Source: Candidatus Bathyarchaeota archaeon
GTDB lineage: Archaea; Thermoproteota; Bathyarchaeia; Bathyarchaeales; Bathyarchaeaceae
DNA length: 5,070 bases
Assembly: GCA_020356305.1 (NCBI GenBank)
Contig: CP070636.1
Span: 969,326-974,395 of the forward strand
Direction of reading: 5' to 3'
Shown here: positions 1 through 4,957 of the stretch, in pieces
Numbering within the stretch: position 1 is the stretch's first letter
How the letters are laid out: every line of letters starts with the position of its first letter
Notes under the pieces: model-generated
Databases searched by the model: none
The model's input: only the letters and a program-made list of their open reading frames with translations
What the model was told of the DNA's origin: nothing
Translations under genes and position numbers: made by a program

Positions 1-310
1 AAATCGTCTTGAAAGAATATCTCATTTTTTTGGGAAAAAACCTGAAAAACCTATAAACCCTAAAGATGGTTTTGTCAAGCTTTCTTTCAGTTACATAAAC
101 AATTAGACTTAACACAACTGGATAGATTGTTAGGACGAAGAAGTAGCTATGCCAAAGCCCATGATTCATATGTTTTTCTGTCAGGAAATAATACAATAAC
201 TCAAGATCAACAGAAGTAGATGAGAAGAGTAGTGCTGTGATGTCTAAGTTTTCCGGTCGTCTAAAATGCAGTGGAGCAATGGCTAAGAAATGGAATGGAT
301 TTGCAGGCAA
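1..310 (-). CDS. Membrane protein, DUF4184/YdjM-like, N-terminal 103 residues (partial at left edge)
   Basis: This open frame begins at TTG (310-308) and runs off the left edge with no stop. The start is supported by AGGTGA six bases upstream and by a family-like N-terminus, MPANPFHFLAIAPLHF. Two hydrophobic segments are visible, at about residues 23-43 (DITALLFSSTSVDLELLYYF) and 55-73 (SYFFVLTIYPVVLSLIVYV), followed by a basic stretch (about 77-100). The early FHF, the S-x-x-VDLE motif and the HGLWHSY motif resemble DUF4184 and related YdjM-type membrane proteins, in which a Pro/Val-Asp-(Leu/Phe)-Glu element and a later His cluster are conserved. Those families are described as putative metal-dependent membrane hydrolases without a firmly known reaction. 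Family assignment is from memory of motifs; that the frame is coding is much surer. It sits 17 bp downstream of the interrupted six-helix gene, so the two were probably co-transcribed. Confidence 0.72.
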   Translation of the reverse strand, partial: MPANPFHFLAIAPLHFRRPENLDITALLFSSTSVDLELLYYFLTEKHMNHGLWHSYFFVLTIYPVVLSLIVYVTERKLDKTIFRVYRFFRFFPKKMRYSFKTI

Positions 311-316
311 GTGAAT

Positions 317-322
317 TCACCT
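317..322 (-). promoter_or_regulatory. Ribosome binding site for the left-edge membrane protein
   Basis: The minus strand reads AGGTGA here, a strong match to the archaeal Shine-Dalgarno sequence. It ends six bases before the TTG at 310. It fixes the start of a gene that would otherwise be missed because it has a TTG start and no stop in the window. Confidence 0.7.
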
Positions 323-327
323 AAGAC

Positions 328-648
328 CTACGCTTTTTCACTCAAGTCCATTACCAAGCGTTCATAGATCCAGCAGCACAGGATGGTGCCAATCCCTGCT
401 CCCATAATTATGTCTTTTATAGAATCCATTGGATAGTTGAAGTAGGATGGGTCTGGATTGACATATATGTCTAAAGTTTCTATGATTTCCCATCCAAGTG
501 CTATGGTCAGTAGCACCGCGAACATGAAGGGCCACATGAGCCTTCGGTCCCAACCCAAGAATCTTTCTAGAGCAAATGGTACAATCAAGGCTCCCAAAAG
601 CCAGGGAGAGACGATGTGAGTCCATGTGTCAACGTAGCCTTGAGCAGG
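328..648 (-). pseudogene. C-terminal half of six-helix membrane protein, downstream of an in-frame TAG
   Basis: This stretch continues, in the same frame and without another stop, the reading frame of the gene that begins at 1053. The TAG at 651-649 separates the halves; this part gives about 106 residues before a terminal TAG (330-328). Residue numbers below count the joined frame. Hydrophobic segments lie at about 146-166 (HIVSPWLLGALIVPFALERF), 173-192 (MWPFMFAVLLTIALGWEIIE) and 215-232 (IIMGAGIGTILCCWIYER). The pattern of a conserved-looking His (146), GWEIIE (187-192) and two Asp residues (210, 214) before the last helix recalls YjdF/DUF2238- and VanZ-like small membrane proteins, though I am unsure of the family. 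No good restart exists: TTG at 597 lies inside a helix and has no clear ribosome binding site. It is either a nonsense-broken remnant or the product of UAG readthrough. Confidence 0.6.
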
Positions 649-651
649 CTA
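649..651 (-). other. In-frame TAG interrupting the six-helix membrane protein gene
   Basis: The minus strand reads ACA ACT GGC TAG CCT GCT CAA GGC. Both flanks keep one frame: 134 codons before and 106 sense codons after. A single C-to-T change (CAG to TAG) or G-to-A change (TGG to TAG) would explain it. So would a sequencing error or decoding as pyrrolysine. The aminotransferase, thermosome, rpoK and this gene itself all end in TAG, so UAG acts as an ordinary stop here, which weakens the pyrrolysine reading. Confidence 0.8.
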
Positions 652-1053
652 GCCAGTTGTAGGATTGATGAAATTTGGGTTCAAATACCAGCCGTAGTGC
701 TGACTGGCATTTTGAAATGATATGGCAAAGAGCCCCAGGACAACGAGGTAGATGAGGTAGTATTTGTTCAATATGGTGTATTGTTGCTTTTGTTTTCCAA
801 CCATGTAGAGTATGGTGTTGATTGCTATGAGTGAGTATGCTGCAATGGATGCCCAACGCACTCCGGGGCCTGAGCTTATAACTAGAAACGAATCGACGGG
901 TCTTGTGACGACGAATCCGATATACATGTGAAGGTAGTTAGGTGTTTCTTCCCACGTTGATTTGGGAAATAGGATGTACCAAATGAATGCGAGAACAATT
1001 ATTAGGACGGAGAAGAAGAGAACGGGAGCCCAACGCTTGAATTCTTGGCGCAA
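649..1053 (-). CDS. N-terminal half of six-helix membrane protein, ending at a premature TAG
   Basis: This frame of 134 codons starts at TTG (1053-1051), six bases after GGTGG, and is bounded upstream by an in-frame stop at 1086-1084. Hydrophobic segments lie at about residues 11-29 (VLFFSVLIIVLAFIWYILF), 68-86 (ASIAAYSLIAINTILYMVG) and 98-114 (YYLIYLVVLGLFAISFQ). The basic N-terminus (MRQEFKRW) suggests it faces the cytoplasm. The loop after helix 3 (QHYGWYLNPNF) runs straight into the stop; beyond it the same frame adds three more helices, giving 241 residues if read through. The truncated product alone would be a three-helix protein with no evident function. I see no catalytic motif. The gene follows the aminotransferase by 213 bp and precedes another membrane protein by 17 bp. 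Confidence 0.62.
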   Translation of the reverse strand: MRQEFKRWAPVLFFSVLIIVLAFIWYILFPKSTWEETPNYLHMYIGFVVTRPVDSFLVISSGPGVRWASIAAYSLIAINTILYMVGKQKQQYTILNKYYLIYLVVLGLFAISFQNASQHYGWYLNPNFINPTTG

Positions 1054-1057
1054 GTTT

Positions 1058-1064
1058 ATCCACC
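1058..1064 (-). promoter_or_regulatory. Ribosome binding site for the six-helix membrane protein
   Basis: The minus strand reads GGTGGAT, which resembles the GGTGAT part of the archaeal Shine-Dalgarno consensus. The GGTGG core is six bases upstream of TTG at 1053. It supports TTG as the start; no ATG or GTG lies in frame between here and the upstream stop at 1086. Confidence 0.5.
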
Positions 1065-1102
1065 AAGTCTCAACGCACTTTCTCTATTTCTTAGTTCTCG
1101 AC

Positions 1103-1108
1103 ATATAA
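1103..1108 (-). promoter_or_regulatory. Possible TATA box for the membrane-protein genes
   Basis: The minus strand reads AGTTATATGT, with TTATAT as the candidate box and a purine-rich GAATAAG before it that could serve as BRE. Transcription would start about 25 bases downstream, near 1078, leaving a leader of about 25 nt that includes the ribosome binding site. The match to consensus is only fair, and a second candidate lies at 1238-1247. Confidence 0.35.
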
Positions 1109-1237
1109 CTTATTCTTTAAGTGTTGGAATTTGGGTTGCCCGTACGATGCCTCAAAGAAATGCATGCATGAAAACTATATGCTGAGTAGCACAAAATAAT
1201 GCAAGCGCGCGCACCATGAAAAAGAACGTAATACCTT

Positions 1238-1247
1238 TATTTATAAA
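1238..1247 (-). promoter_or_regulatory. TATA-like element just downstream of the aminotransferase gene
   Basis: The sequence contains TTTATAAA, which is self-complementary, so direction cannot be read from the box alone. On the minus strand it could start a transcript near 1215 for the membrane-protein genes, with a leader of about 160 nt. On the plus strand it would start an antisense transcript near 1268 into the aminotransferase. It may equally be an AT-rich 3' flank. Confidence 0.3.
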
Positions 1248-1266
1248 CATATAAGTCCTGACCAAA

Positions 1267-2379
1267 CTACTGGAACACGTGTTCGACAGAACTCGCAATA
1301 TAATTCATCTGTTCAAAGGTCAGACTTGGATGAACCGGTAGCGAAAAGACCTGTTGGGCAGCTCTTTCCGTTTCAGGTAGGCGATGCTCTCCAAACTGGC
1401 GGTAGTAGGGCATAGTGTGAATTGGAGTATGGTAGTATACAGTAGCACCCACAGAACGCTTTCTCAACTCATCCACAACAGCATTTCTTACCGTCGAGTC
1501 AGCATCTCGAAGTCGAACAGAGTAAAGATACCAGCTGTGTTTTCGGTCTGGTGGTTCCTTAGGCAGATCAAGTCTTCGGATATCGCCAAGCCTCTCCGTT
1601 AACAGTCTTGCGTTTCTCCGCCTCTTTTCCAAGAATCCAGGAAGCTTGTGGAGTTGTACGCACCCCAAAGCCGCTTCTAACTCGGGCATACGGTAGTTAT
1701 GCCCGAGCATGACGGACTTATACCCTTCTTTCTCTCCGTGTCTCCGTATGCAACGCAATTTCTCTGCGTACTCATCATGGTCGGTAGTTATCATGCCCCC
1801 CTCACCCGTCGTGATGTTTTTGGTGGCGTAGAAGCTCCAGCATGCCATATCCGCAAAGGATCCAGGTGGTCTTCCCTGGTAAACGGCTCCGTGAGCCTGA
1901 GCTGCATCTTCGATGACAGTCAAGCCGTGTTTCTCAGCGATTTCGCGTATCACCTGCATGTTCGATGGCAGGCCGTACAAATCCACTGGCATGATAACCT
2001 TACTTTTAGCACCAATCGAATCGTCGATTTTTTCTGGGTCAATGTTGTAAGTACCAGGGTCAATATCCGCAAAAACTGGTTTGGCGCCAGTGAGTGCTAC
2101 TGCCTCAGCAGTCGCTGTGAAAGTGAAGCTGGGTAAAACCACCTCGTCGCCCGAGGTTACGCCATTCGCTAGAAGAGCCATGTGAAGGGCTGCCGTTCCA
2201 TTGTTCACCGTGATAGCATGTTTCGCCTTTGCGAACTCCCCGAACTCGGCCTCGAACTGCTTAACCGCGGGTCCATTCCCGGAATGATTAGTCAAGATAC
2301 CGCTTTTCAAAATACGAACAACCGCTTCAATCTCCTGCTCGCCGATTTGAGGTTTATTAATGGAGATCATCGTTCCCAT
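1267..2379 (-). CDS. DegT/DnrJ/EryC1-family PLP-dependent sugar aminotransferase
   Basis: This 370-residue protein is a full-length fold-type I aminotransferase of the DegT/DnrJ/EryC1/StrS family. The family usually transfers an amino group from glutamate or glutamine to a nucleotide-linked keto-sugar, in the cytoplasm, for cell-surface glycans, glycoprotein sugars or secondary metabolites. Visible motifs, in order: N-terminal substrate segment (INKPQIGEQEIEAV, 7-20; SGILTNHSGNG, 26-36); phosphate-binding NNGTAALHMAL (59-69); PSFTFTATAEAV (83-94); cofactor-ring IEDAAQAHGA with Asp158 and Gln161; the PLP-lysine motif SFYATKNITTGEGG with Lys187; and GHNYRMPELEAALG (226-239). The first ATG (2379) is chosen because GGAG lies eight bases upstream; ATG at 2370 would also match the family. 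Stop is TAG. The sugar substrate cannot be named, since no sugar epimerase, dehydratase or glycosyltransferase gene is in view. It is divergent from the thermosome gene. Confidence 0.95.
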   Translation of the reverse strand: MGTMISINKPQIGEQEIEAVVRILKSGILTNHSGNGPAVKQFEAEFGEFAKAKHAITVNNGTAALHMALLANGVTSGDEVVLPSFTFTATAEAVALTGAKPVFADIDPGTYNIDPEKIDDSIGAKSKVIMPVDLYGLPSNMQVIREIAEKHGLTVIEDAAQAHGAVYQGRPPGSFADMACWSFYATKNITTGEGGMITTDHDEYAEKLRCIRRHGEKEGYKSVMLGHNYRMPELEAALGCVQLHKLPGFLEKRRRNARLLTERLGDIRRLDLPKEPPDRKHSWYLYSVRLRDADSTVRNAVVDELRKRSVGATVYYHTPIHTMPYYRQFGEHRLPETERAAQQVFSLPVHPSLTFEQMNYIASSVEHVFQ

Positions 2380-2387
2380 GCTTCCCG

Positions 2388-2391
2388 CTCC
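2388..2391 (-). promoter_or_regulatory. Ribosome binding site for the aminotransferase
   Basis: GGAG on the minus strand lies eight bases before ATG at 2379. It favours the first of two closely spaced in-frame ATG codons (2379 and 2370). Confidence 0.55.
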
Positions 2392-2410
2392 GTTTTCTTT
2401 AACAACTCTA

Positions 2411-2421
2411 TTTCGCTAGTG
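2411..2421. promoter_or_regulatory. Third copy of the CTAGTG element, on the aminotransferase side
   Basis: TTTCGCTAGTG here resembles the right arm of the thermosome inverted repeat (TTTTCTAGTG at 2486-2495). Its CTAGTG core is 74 bp from that of the right arm, close to seven DNA turns. It lies between a weak TATA-like sequence for the aminotransferase (minus strand GAAAATGATAAG, 2429-2440) and that gene's start, where a repressor could act. A single extra hexamer could be chance. Confidence 0.35.
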
Positions 2422-2428
2422 CGCATTG

Positions 2429-2440
2429 CTTATCATTTTC
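2429..2440 (-). promoter_or_regulatory. Weak TATA-like sequence for the aminotransferase
   Basis: The minus strand reads GAAAATGATAAG. A start about 25 bases downstream (near 2408) would leave a leader of about 30 nt carrying the GGAG site. The match to the archaeal TATA consensus is poor; I place it mainly by distance. Confidence 0.25.
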
Positions 2441-2457
2441 GGTGCAGAAAGATAGTT

Positions 2458-2495
2458 CACTAGAAAAATTTATATTCAAAGCACGTTTTCTAGTG
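2458..2495. repeat. Perfect 10-bp inverted repeat around the thermosome TATA box (candidate operator)
   Basis: The left arm CACTAGAAAA (2458-2467) and right arm TTTTCTAGTG (2486-2495) are exact reverse complements separated by 18 bp. The TATA box of the thermosome gene lies between them, and the right arm ends just before the expected transcription start. Arm centres are 28 bp apart. This placement suits a regulator that competes with TBP/TFB. It does not match the A. fulgidus HSR1 site (CTAAC-N5-GTTAG) or bacterial CIRCE. It is too widely spaced and too early to be a terminator. Confidence 0.7.
2463..2476 (+). promoter_or_regulatory. Thermosome promoter: BRE plus TATA box
   Basis: GAAAAA (2463-2468) followed by TTTATATT (2469-2476) matches the archaeal purine-rich BRE and TATA box well. 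Transcription would start about 25 bases downstream, near 2497-2500, leaving a leader of about 20-27 nt before the TTG start codons. Confidence 0.7.
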
Positions 2496-2518
2496 TTCGC
2501 AACAGCAAAAAGAGTTGT

Positions 2519-4177
2519 TTGAGATTGTCATCAGAACTCGCTGCGGGTACTCCCGTTCTTATTCTGCGTGAGGGATCAAGCCGATCCCGCGGGAGAGAAG
2601 CCCAGCACGCTAATGTTATGGCAGCTTTAACAGTTGCAGAGGCGGTGAAAAGCGCCCTGGGACCGAAGGGCATGGATAAGATGCTTGTGGACAGCTTTGG
2701 CGACGCTACTATCACCAGCGACGGACGAACGGTCCTCGACGAGATGGATATCCAACATCCAGCTGCTAAAATGATGGTTGAAGTTGCCAAGACACAGGAC
2801 GATGAGGTTGGCGACGGAACCACCACCGCGGTCATCGTTGCGGGAAAGCTTCTTGAGAAGGCTGAAGATCTCATTGAGAAAAATGTTCACCCAACCATCA
2901 TCATTGATGGATATCGAAAAGCCGCTGATAAGGCACTTGAGACGCTTGAAAACATTGCTATCTCGGTGAAATCCACCGATAGAAAAATGGTAGAAAAGGT
3001 TGCGATGACATCAATGGCAAGCAAGCTGGTGGCCGAGAACAAAGAATATCTTGCCAAGATCGCTTCCTCAGGAGTTCTTCAGGTTGCCGAACGGATCAAA
3101 GGTCAATTCAAAGTGGATATTGACGATGTAAGAGTGGAGAAAAAAGCTGGCGAAGCGGTAACGGACACCCGACTAATCAACGGTATCGTGCTCGATAAAG
3201 AAGTGGTTCACTCGGGCATGCCGAAACGCGTGGAGAAAGCGAAGATAGCATTGTTGGACACGCCGCTTGAAATCGAGAAGACCGAATTCGACGCAAAAAT
3301 CAACATTGAGAGTCCAGAGCAGATGGACGCTTTCATGCACGAAGAAGAGAACATGCTCAAAGAGATGGTTAAAAAAATCGTCGCACACGGTGTCAACGTA
3401 GTCATTTGCCAAAAAGGCATCGACGATCTGGCTCAACATTTTCTCGCCCGAAAGAACATACTCGCGGTGCGCAGAGTCAAAAAATCAGACATGGAAAAAC
3501 TTTCAAAGGCTACAGGGGGAAAAACGGCTACAAAGATAGACGAATTGACCAAGGCAGACCTTGGGTACGCGGAACTCGTGGAAGAGAGAAAGATAGGCGA
3601 TGACAAGATGACTTTCATCGAGGGGTGCAAAGACCCTCGGTCTGTCACTATCCTGATACGCGGTGGAACAGAGAGAATCATAGACGAAGCGGAACGCTCA
3701 ATCCACGATGCATTGTGCGTTTCCCGCGATGTTGTTGAAGAGCCAAAGATTTTGGCTGGAGGAGGTGCGCCAGAACTCGAGATCGCCAAAGCGCTCAAAG
3801 AATACGCAGGAAGACTTCCAGGAAGGGAACACCTGGCAGTTATGCGCTTTGCAGAGGCGCTGGAAGCTGTACCAATCACTCTAGCTGAGAACGCGGGGCT
3901 TGACCCCATCGATACTATGTCTAAGCTTCGAGTTCTGCACGAGAAGGGCGACGTTTGGGCTGGAATTGAAGCGCACAAGGGCAAAGTGATGAACATGAAA
4001 AGGCTTAGTGTCTTTGAACCGCTCGCAGTTAAGAAGCAGATTATTAAATCCGCCACAGAAGCTGCGTCTATGATCTTGAAGATCGACGACGTAATCGCGG
4101 GTGGCAAAATGAAAGCACCACCAGTGCCGCCGAAGGGTGCTCCAGGAATGGGGCCTGGGGGTGCCGGGGAGTTTTAG
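2519..4177 (+). CDS. Thermosome subunit (group II chaperonin, TCP-1/Cpn60 family)
   Basis: This protein of up to 552 residues is a complete archaeal thermosome subunit, which assembles into double eight- or nine-membered rings in the cytoplasm and folds proteins with ATP. Visible in order: TPVLILREG (11-19); nucleotide-loop [13 protein letters not shown] (46-58); DEVGDGTTT (95-103), carrying the ATPase Asp; the apical domain with its helical protrusion at about 247-287 ([18 protein letters not shown] and following); ERSIHDAL (392-399), which holds the second likely catalytic Asp; [10 protein letters not shown] (414-423); NAGLDPIDT (458-466); KIDDVI (521-526); and a flexible Pro/Gly-rich tail ending GGAGEF, a variant of the usual Gly-Met tail. 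Length is normal for the family. Two in-frame TTG codons, 2519 and 2525, are candidate starts; the second gives [11 protein letters not shown], closer to the usual N-terminus. Neither has a clear ribosome binding site. It has its own promoter with an inverted repeat, and rpoK overlaps its 3' end. Confidence 0.97.
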   Translation: MRLSSELAAGTPVLILREGSSRSRGREAQHANVMAALTVAEAVKSALGPKGMDKMLVDSFGDATITSDGRTVLDEMDIQHPAAKMMVEVAKTQDDEVGDGTTTAVIVAGKLLEKAEDLIEKNVHPTIIIDGYRKAADKALETLENIAISVKSTDRKMVEKVAMTSMASKLVAENKEYLAKIASSGVLQVAERIKGQFKVDIDDVRVEKKAGEAVTDTRLINGIVLDKEVVHSGMPKRVEKAKIALLDTPLEIEKTEFDAKINIESPEQMDAFMHEEENMLKEMVKKIVAHGVNVVICQKGIDDLAQHFLARKNILAVRRVKKSDMEKLSKATGGKTATKIDELTKADLGYAELVEERKIGDDKMTFIEGCKDPRSVTILIRGGTERIIDEAERSIHDALCVSRDVVEEPKILAGGGAPELEIAKALKEYAGRLPGREHLAVMRFAEALEAVPITLAENAGLDPIDTMSKLRVLHEKGDVWAGIEAHKGKVMNMKRLSVFEPLAVKKQIIKSATEAASMILKIDDVIAGGKMKAPPVPPKGAPGMGPGGAGEF

Positions 4178-4433
4178 GGAAACGAGCAAGGACAAAATTT
4201 GGATAGGCCCTCCGAAGCTTACCCGTTTTGAGAAGGCTCGCATAGCGGGAGCGAGAGCTCTTCAGATCGCTATGGGAGCACCGGTACTTGTGGAACCTTC
4301 CAAAACCCTTTCAAATCCCATTGATATTGCCCTCCAAGAGCTCGAAAGCAGAATACTTCCTATCACGATCCGCAGGACGTTACCTGACGGAACCCACCAA
4401 GATATTCCGCTCAAATGGCTTCTTCAAGACTAG
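4137..4433 (+). CDS. rpoK: DNA-directed RNA polymerase subunit K (RpoK/Rpb6 homologue)
   Basis: RpoK is the archaeal counterpart of eukaryotic Rpb6 and bacterial omega. It clamps the largest polymerase subunit and aids assembly of the enzyme. The conserved core is clear: [25 protein letters not shown] (27-51, with the Arg-rich helix and the GARALQ motif), then [20 protein letters not shown] (61-80) and the PDG turn (83-85). The protein ends PLKWLLQD before TAG. The longest frame starts at GTG 4137 (98 residues), overlapping the thermosome gene by 41 nt. GTG at 4161 gives 90 residues and a 17-nt overlap, and I find it at least as likely, because the first residues read as a shifted copy of the thermosome Gly/Pro tail. 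Neither start has a clear ribosome binding site at normal spacing, so translation is probably coupled to the thermosome gene. Confidence 0.93.
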   Translation: MLQEWGLGVPGSFRETSKDKIWIGPPKLTRFEKARIAGARALQIAMGAPVLVEPSKTLSNPIDIALQELESRILPITIRRTLPDGTHQDIPLKWLLQD

Positions 4434-4451
4434 TTTCCGCCACTTCAACCC

Positions 4452-4480
4452 CATTTTTTGTCAATCTATTTTCTTTTTCT
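4452..4480 (+). terminator. T-rich archaeal terminator after rpoK
   Basis: Starting 18 bases after the rpoK stop, the plus strand carries T6 (4454-4459), T4 (4469-4472) and T5 (4474-4478) with no stem-loop before them. This is the usual form of an intrinsic archaeal terminator and probably ends the thermosome-rpoK transcript. Confidence 0.6.
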
Positions 4481-4550
4481 GAAGACTTGGACACCACCTA
4501 TCTCACAGACAAAATCGAACCCGGCGTCAACCAGTTTACAGGCTTCCTTA

Positions 4551-4581
4551 ACATGCATGTGTTTTGTGTGTGCGCGCGTAT
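4551..4581. repeat. Alternating purine-pyrimidine tracts in the convergent spacer
   Basis: ACATGCATGTGT (4551-4562) and TGTGTGTGCGCGCGTAT (4565-4581) alternate strictly between purines and pyrimidines, broken only by TT between them. Such GT/GC tracts can adopt Z-DNA under negative supercoiling. They lie where rpoK and the thioredoxin-fold gene converge. The rest of 4434-4591 shows only the terminator. Confidence 0.45.
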
Positions 4582-4591
4582 CTTCGTTACT

Positions 4592-4945
4592 TCAAGGCTT
4601 CAAATGTGGTTTAAGTAGTGTCACAAATTCCTCATAGGTCGGGAACTTGCCGATGACTACTGGTTCACCATTTATGAATATGTAAGGCAGAGGTTTGCCT
4701 TCGGACTCCAGTTTTCTTACATATTCAGGATATCCCCATCGTTTCTGACTCATTATTTCTCTCTCAACATCAACAACGTCACGAAATTCCCTTGAGAGCT
4801 TTTCAACAGTCTGGTTCCTTTCGGTCAACATTTGTCTGAATTTTTCGGCTGCCTCTGGAGATGTAATTCGAGGACCTGGACCGCAACATGTGCTTCCAAA
4901 GGGATCACCCTCGTATATCTCTAGCCTAATCTTGCTCTTTTCCAT
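4592..4945 (-). CDS. Thioredoxin-fold protein with a vicinal Cys-Cys pair (ArsD/glutaredoxin-like, function unknown)
   Basis: This complete 117-residue protein has the order of elements expected of a thioredoxin fold: a first strand (KIRLEIYEG, 5-13), a cysteine motif STCCGPGP (18-25), a long helix (about 29-54), a second strand (RDVVDVERE, 55-63), a helix (PEYVRKLESEG, 73-83), then LPYIFINGEP (86-95) with the likely cis-proline Pro87, and a last helix after the Gly-Lys-Phe-Pro-Thr turn (TYEEFVTLLKPHL, 103-115). Instead of CxxC it has adjacent Cys20-Cys21, as in the arsenic metallochaperone ArsD and some YuzD-like proteins. No third cysteine is present, which ArsD uses for arsenite, so that role is doubtful. 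A redox, metal-binding or persulfide role is possible. No signal peptide is seen, so it is probably cytoplasmic. ATG at 4945 is supported by GAGGT seven bases upstream; stop is TGA. Confidence 0.82.
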   Translation of the reverse strand: MEKSKIRLEIYEGDPFGSTCCGPGPRITSPEAAEKFRQMLTERNQTVEKLSREFRDVVDVEREIMSQKRWGYPEYVRKLESEGKPLPYIFINGEPVVIGKFPTYEEFVTLLKPHLKP

Positions 4946-4952
4946 CTTTTTT

Positions 4953-4957
4953 ACCTC
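4953..4957 (-). promoter_or_regulatory. Ribosome binding site for the thioredoxin-fold gene
   Basis: GAGGT on the minus strand ends seven bases before ATG at 4945. The stop codon TGA (4958-4956) of the possible upstream frame overlaps it, an arrangement common inside operons. Confidence 0.7.

Larger units (their letters stand above)
1054..1266. other. Intergenic spacer between aminotransferase and membrane-protein genes
   Basis: No convincing gene is seen in this 213-bp stretch. It holds the ribosome binding site and TATA candidate at the 1053 end, an alternating tract ATGCATGCATG (1160-1170), an alternating GCGCGCGCAC tract (1205-1214), a short T-run on the minus strand (TTCTTTTTC, about 1218-1226) that could terminate the aminotransferase transcript, and a TTTATAAA element (1239-1246) beside a second AT-rich block, ATATAA (1249-1254). 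Confidence 0.5.

Noticed and set aside
362..625. Minus-strand frame of 87 codons overlapping the C-terminal half of the six-helix gene
   Set aside because: It is a shifted frame of the membrane gene; its His/Arg/Ser-rich translation has no coherent segments, whereas the chosen frame gives clean helices. The same applies to 629-856.
649..651. Firm call of pyrrolysine at the in-frame TAG
   Set aside because: No pyl gene is in the window, the family is not one of the methylamine methyltransferases known to need pyrrolysine, and four neighbouring genes end in TAG. It is kept only as a hypothesis.
1216..1254. Tiny plus-strand frame of 12 codons (MKKNVIPLFINI)
   Set aside because: It is too short to separate from chance, has no ribosome binding site, and overlaps TATA-like sequence.
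1699..2136. Plus-strand open frame of 145 codons opposite the aminotransferase
   Set aside because: It lies antisense to strongly conserved aminotransferase motifs, has no ribosome binding site of its own, and its composition reads as a complement of the real gene. The same holds for 1384-1602 and 2182-2463.
3433..4107. Minus-strand open frame of 224 codons opposite the thermosome gene
   Set aside because: It is antisense to a full-length chaperonin. It is Ser/Ala/Ile-rich as expected from the complement of its codons, has no start signals and no recognisable domain. The shorter minus frames at 2476-2890, 3173-3439 and 3881-4243 are rejected for the same reason.
4415..4618. Plus-strand open frame after rpoK
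   Set aside because: It overlaps the T-rich terminator and the alternating tract, has no ribosome binding site, and its translation shows no domain.
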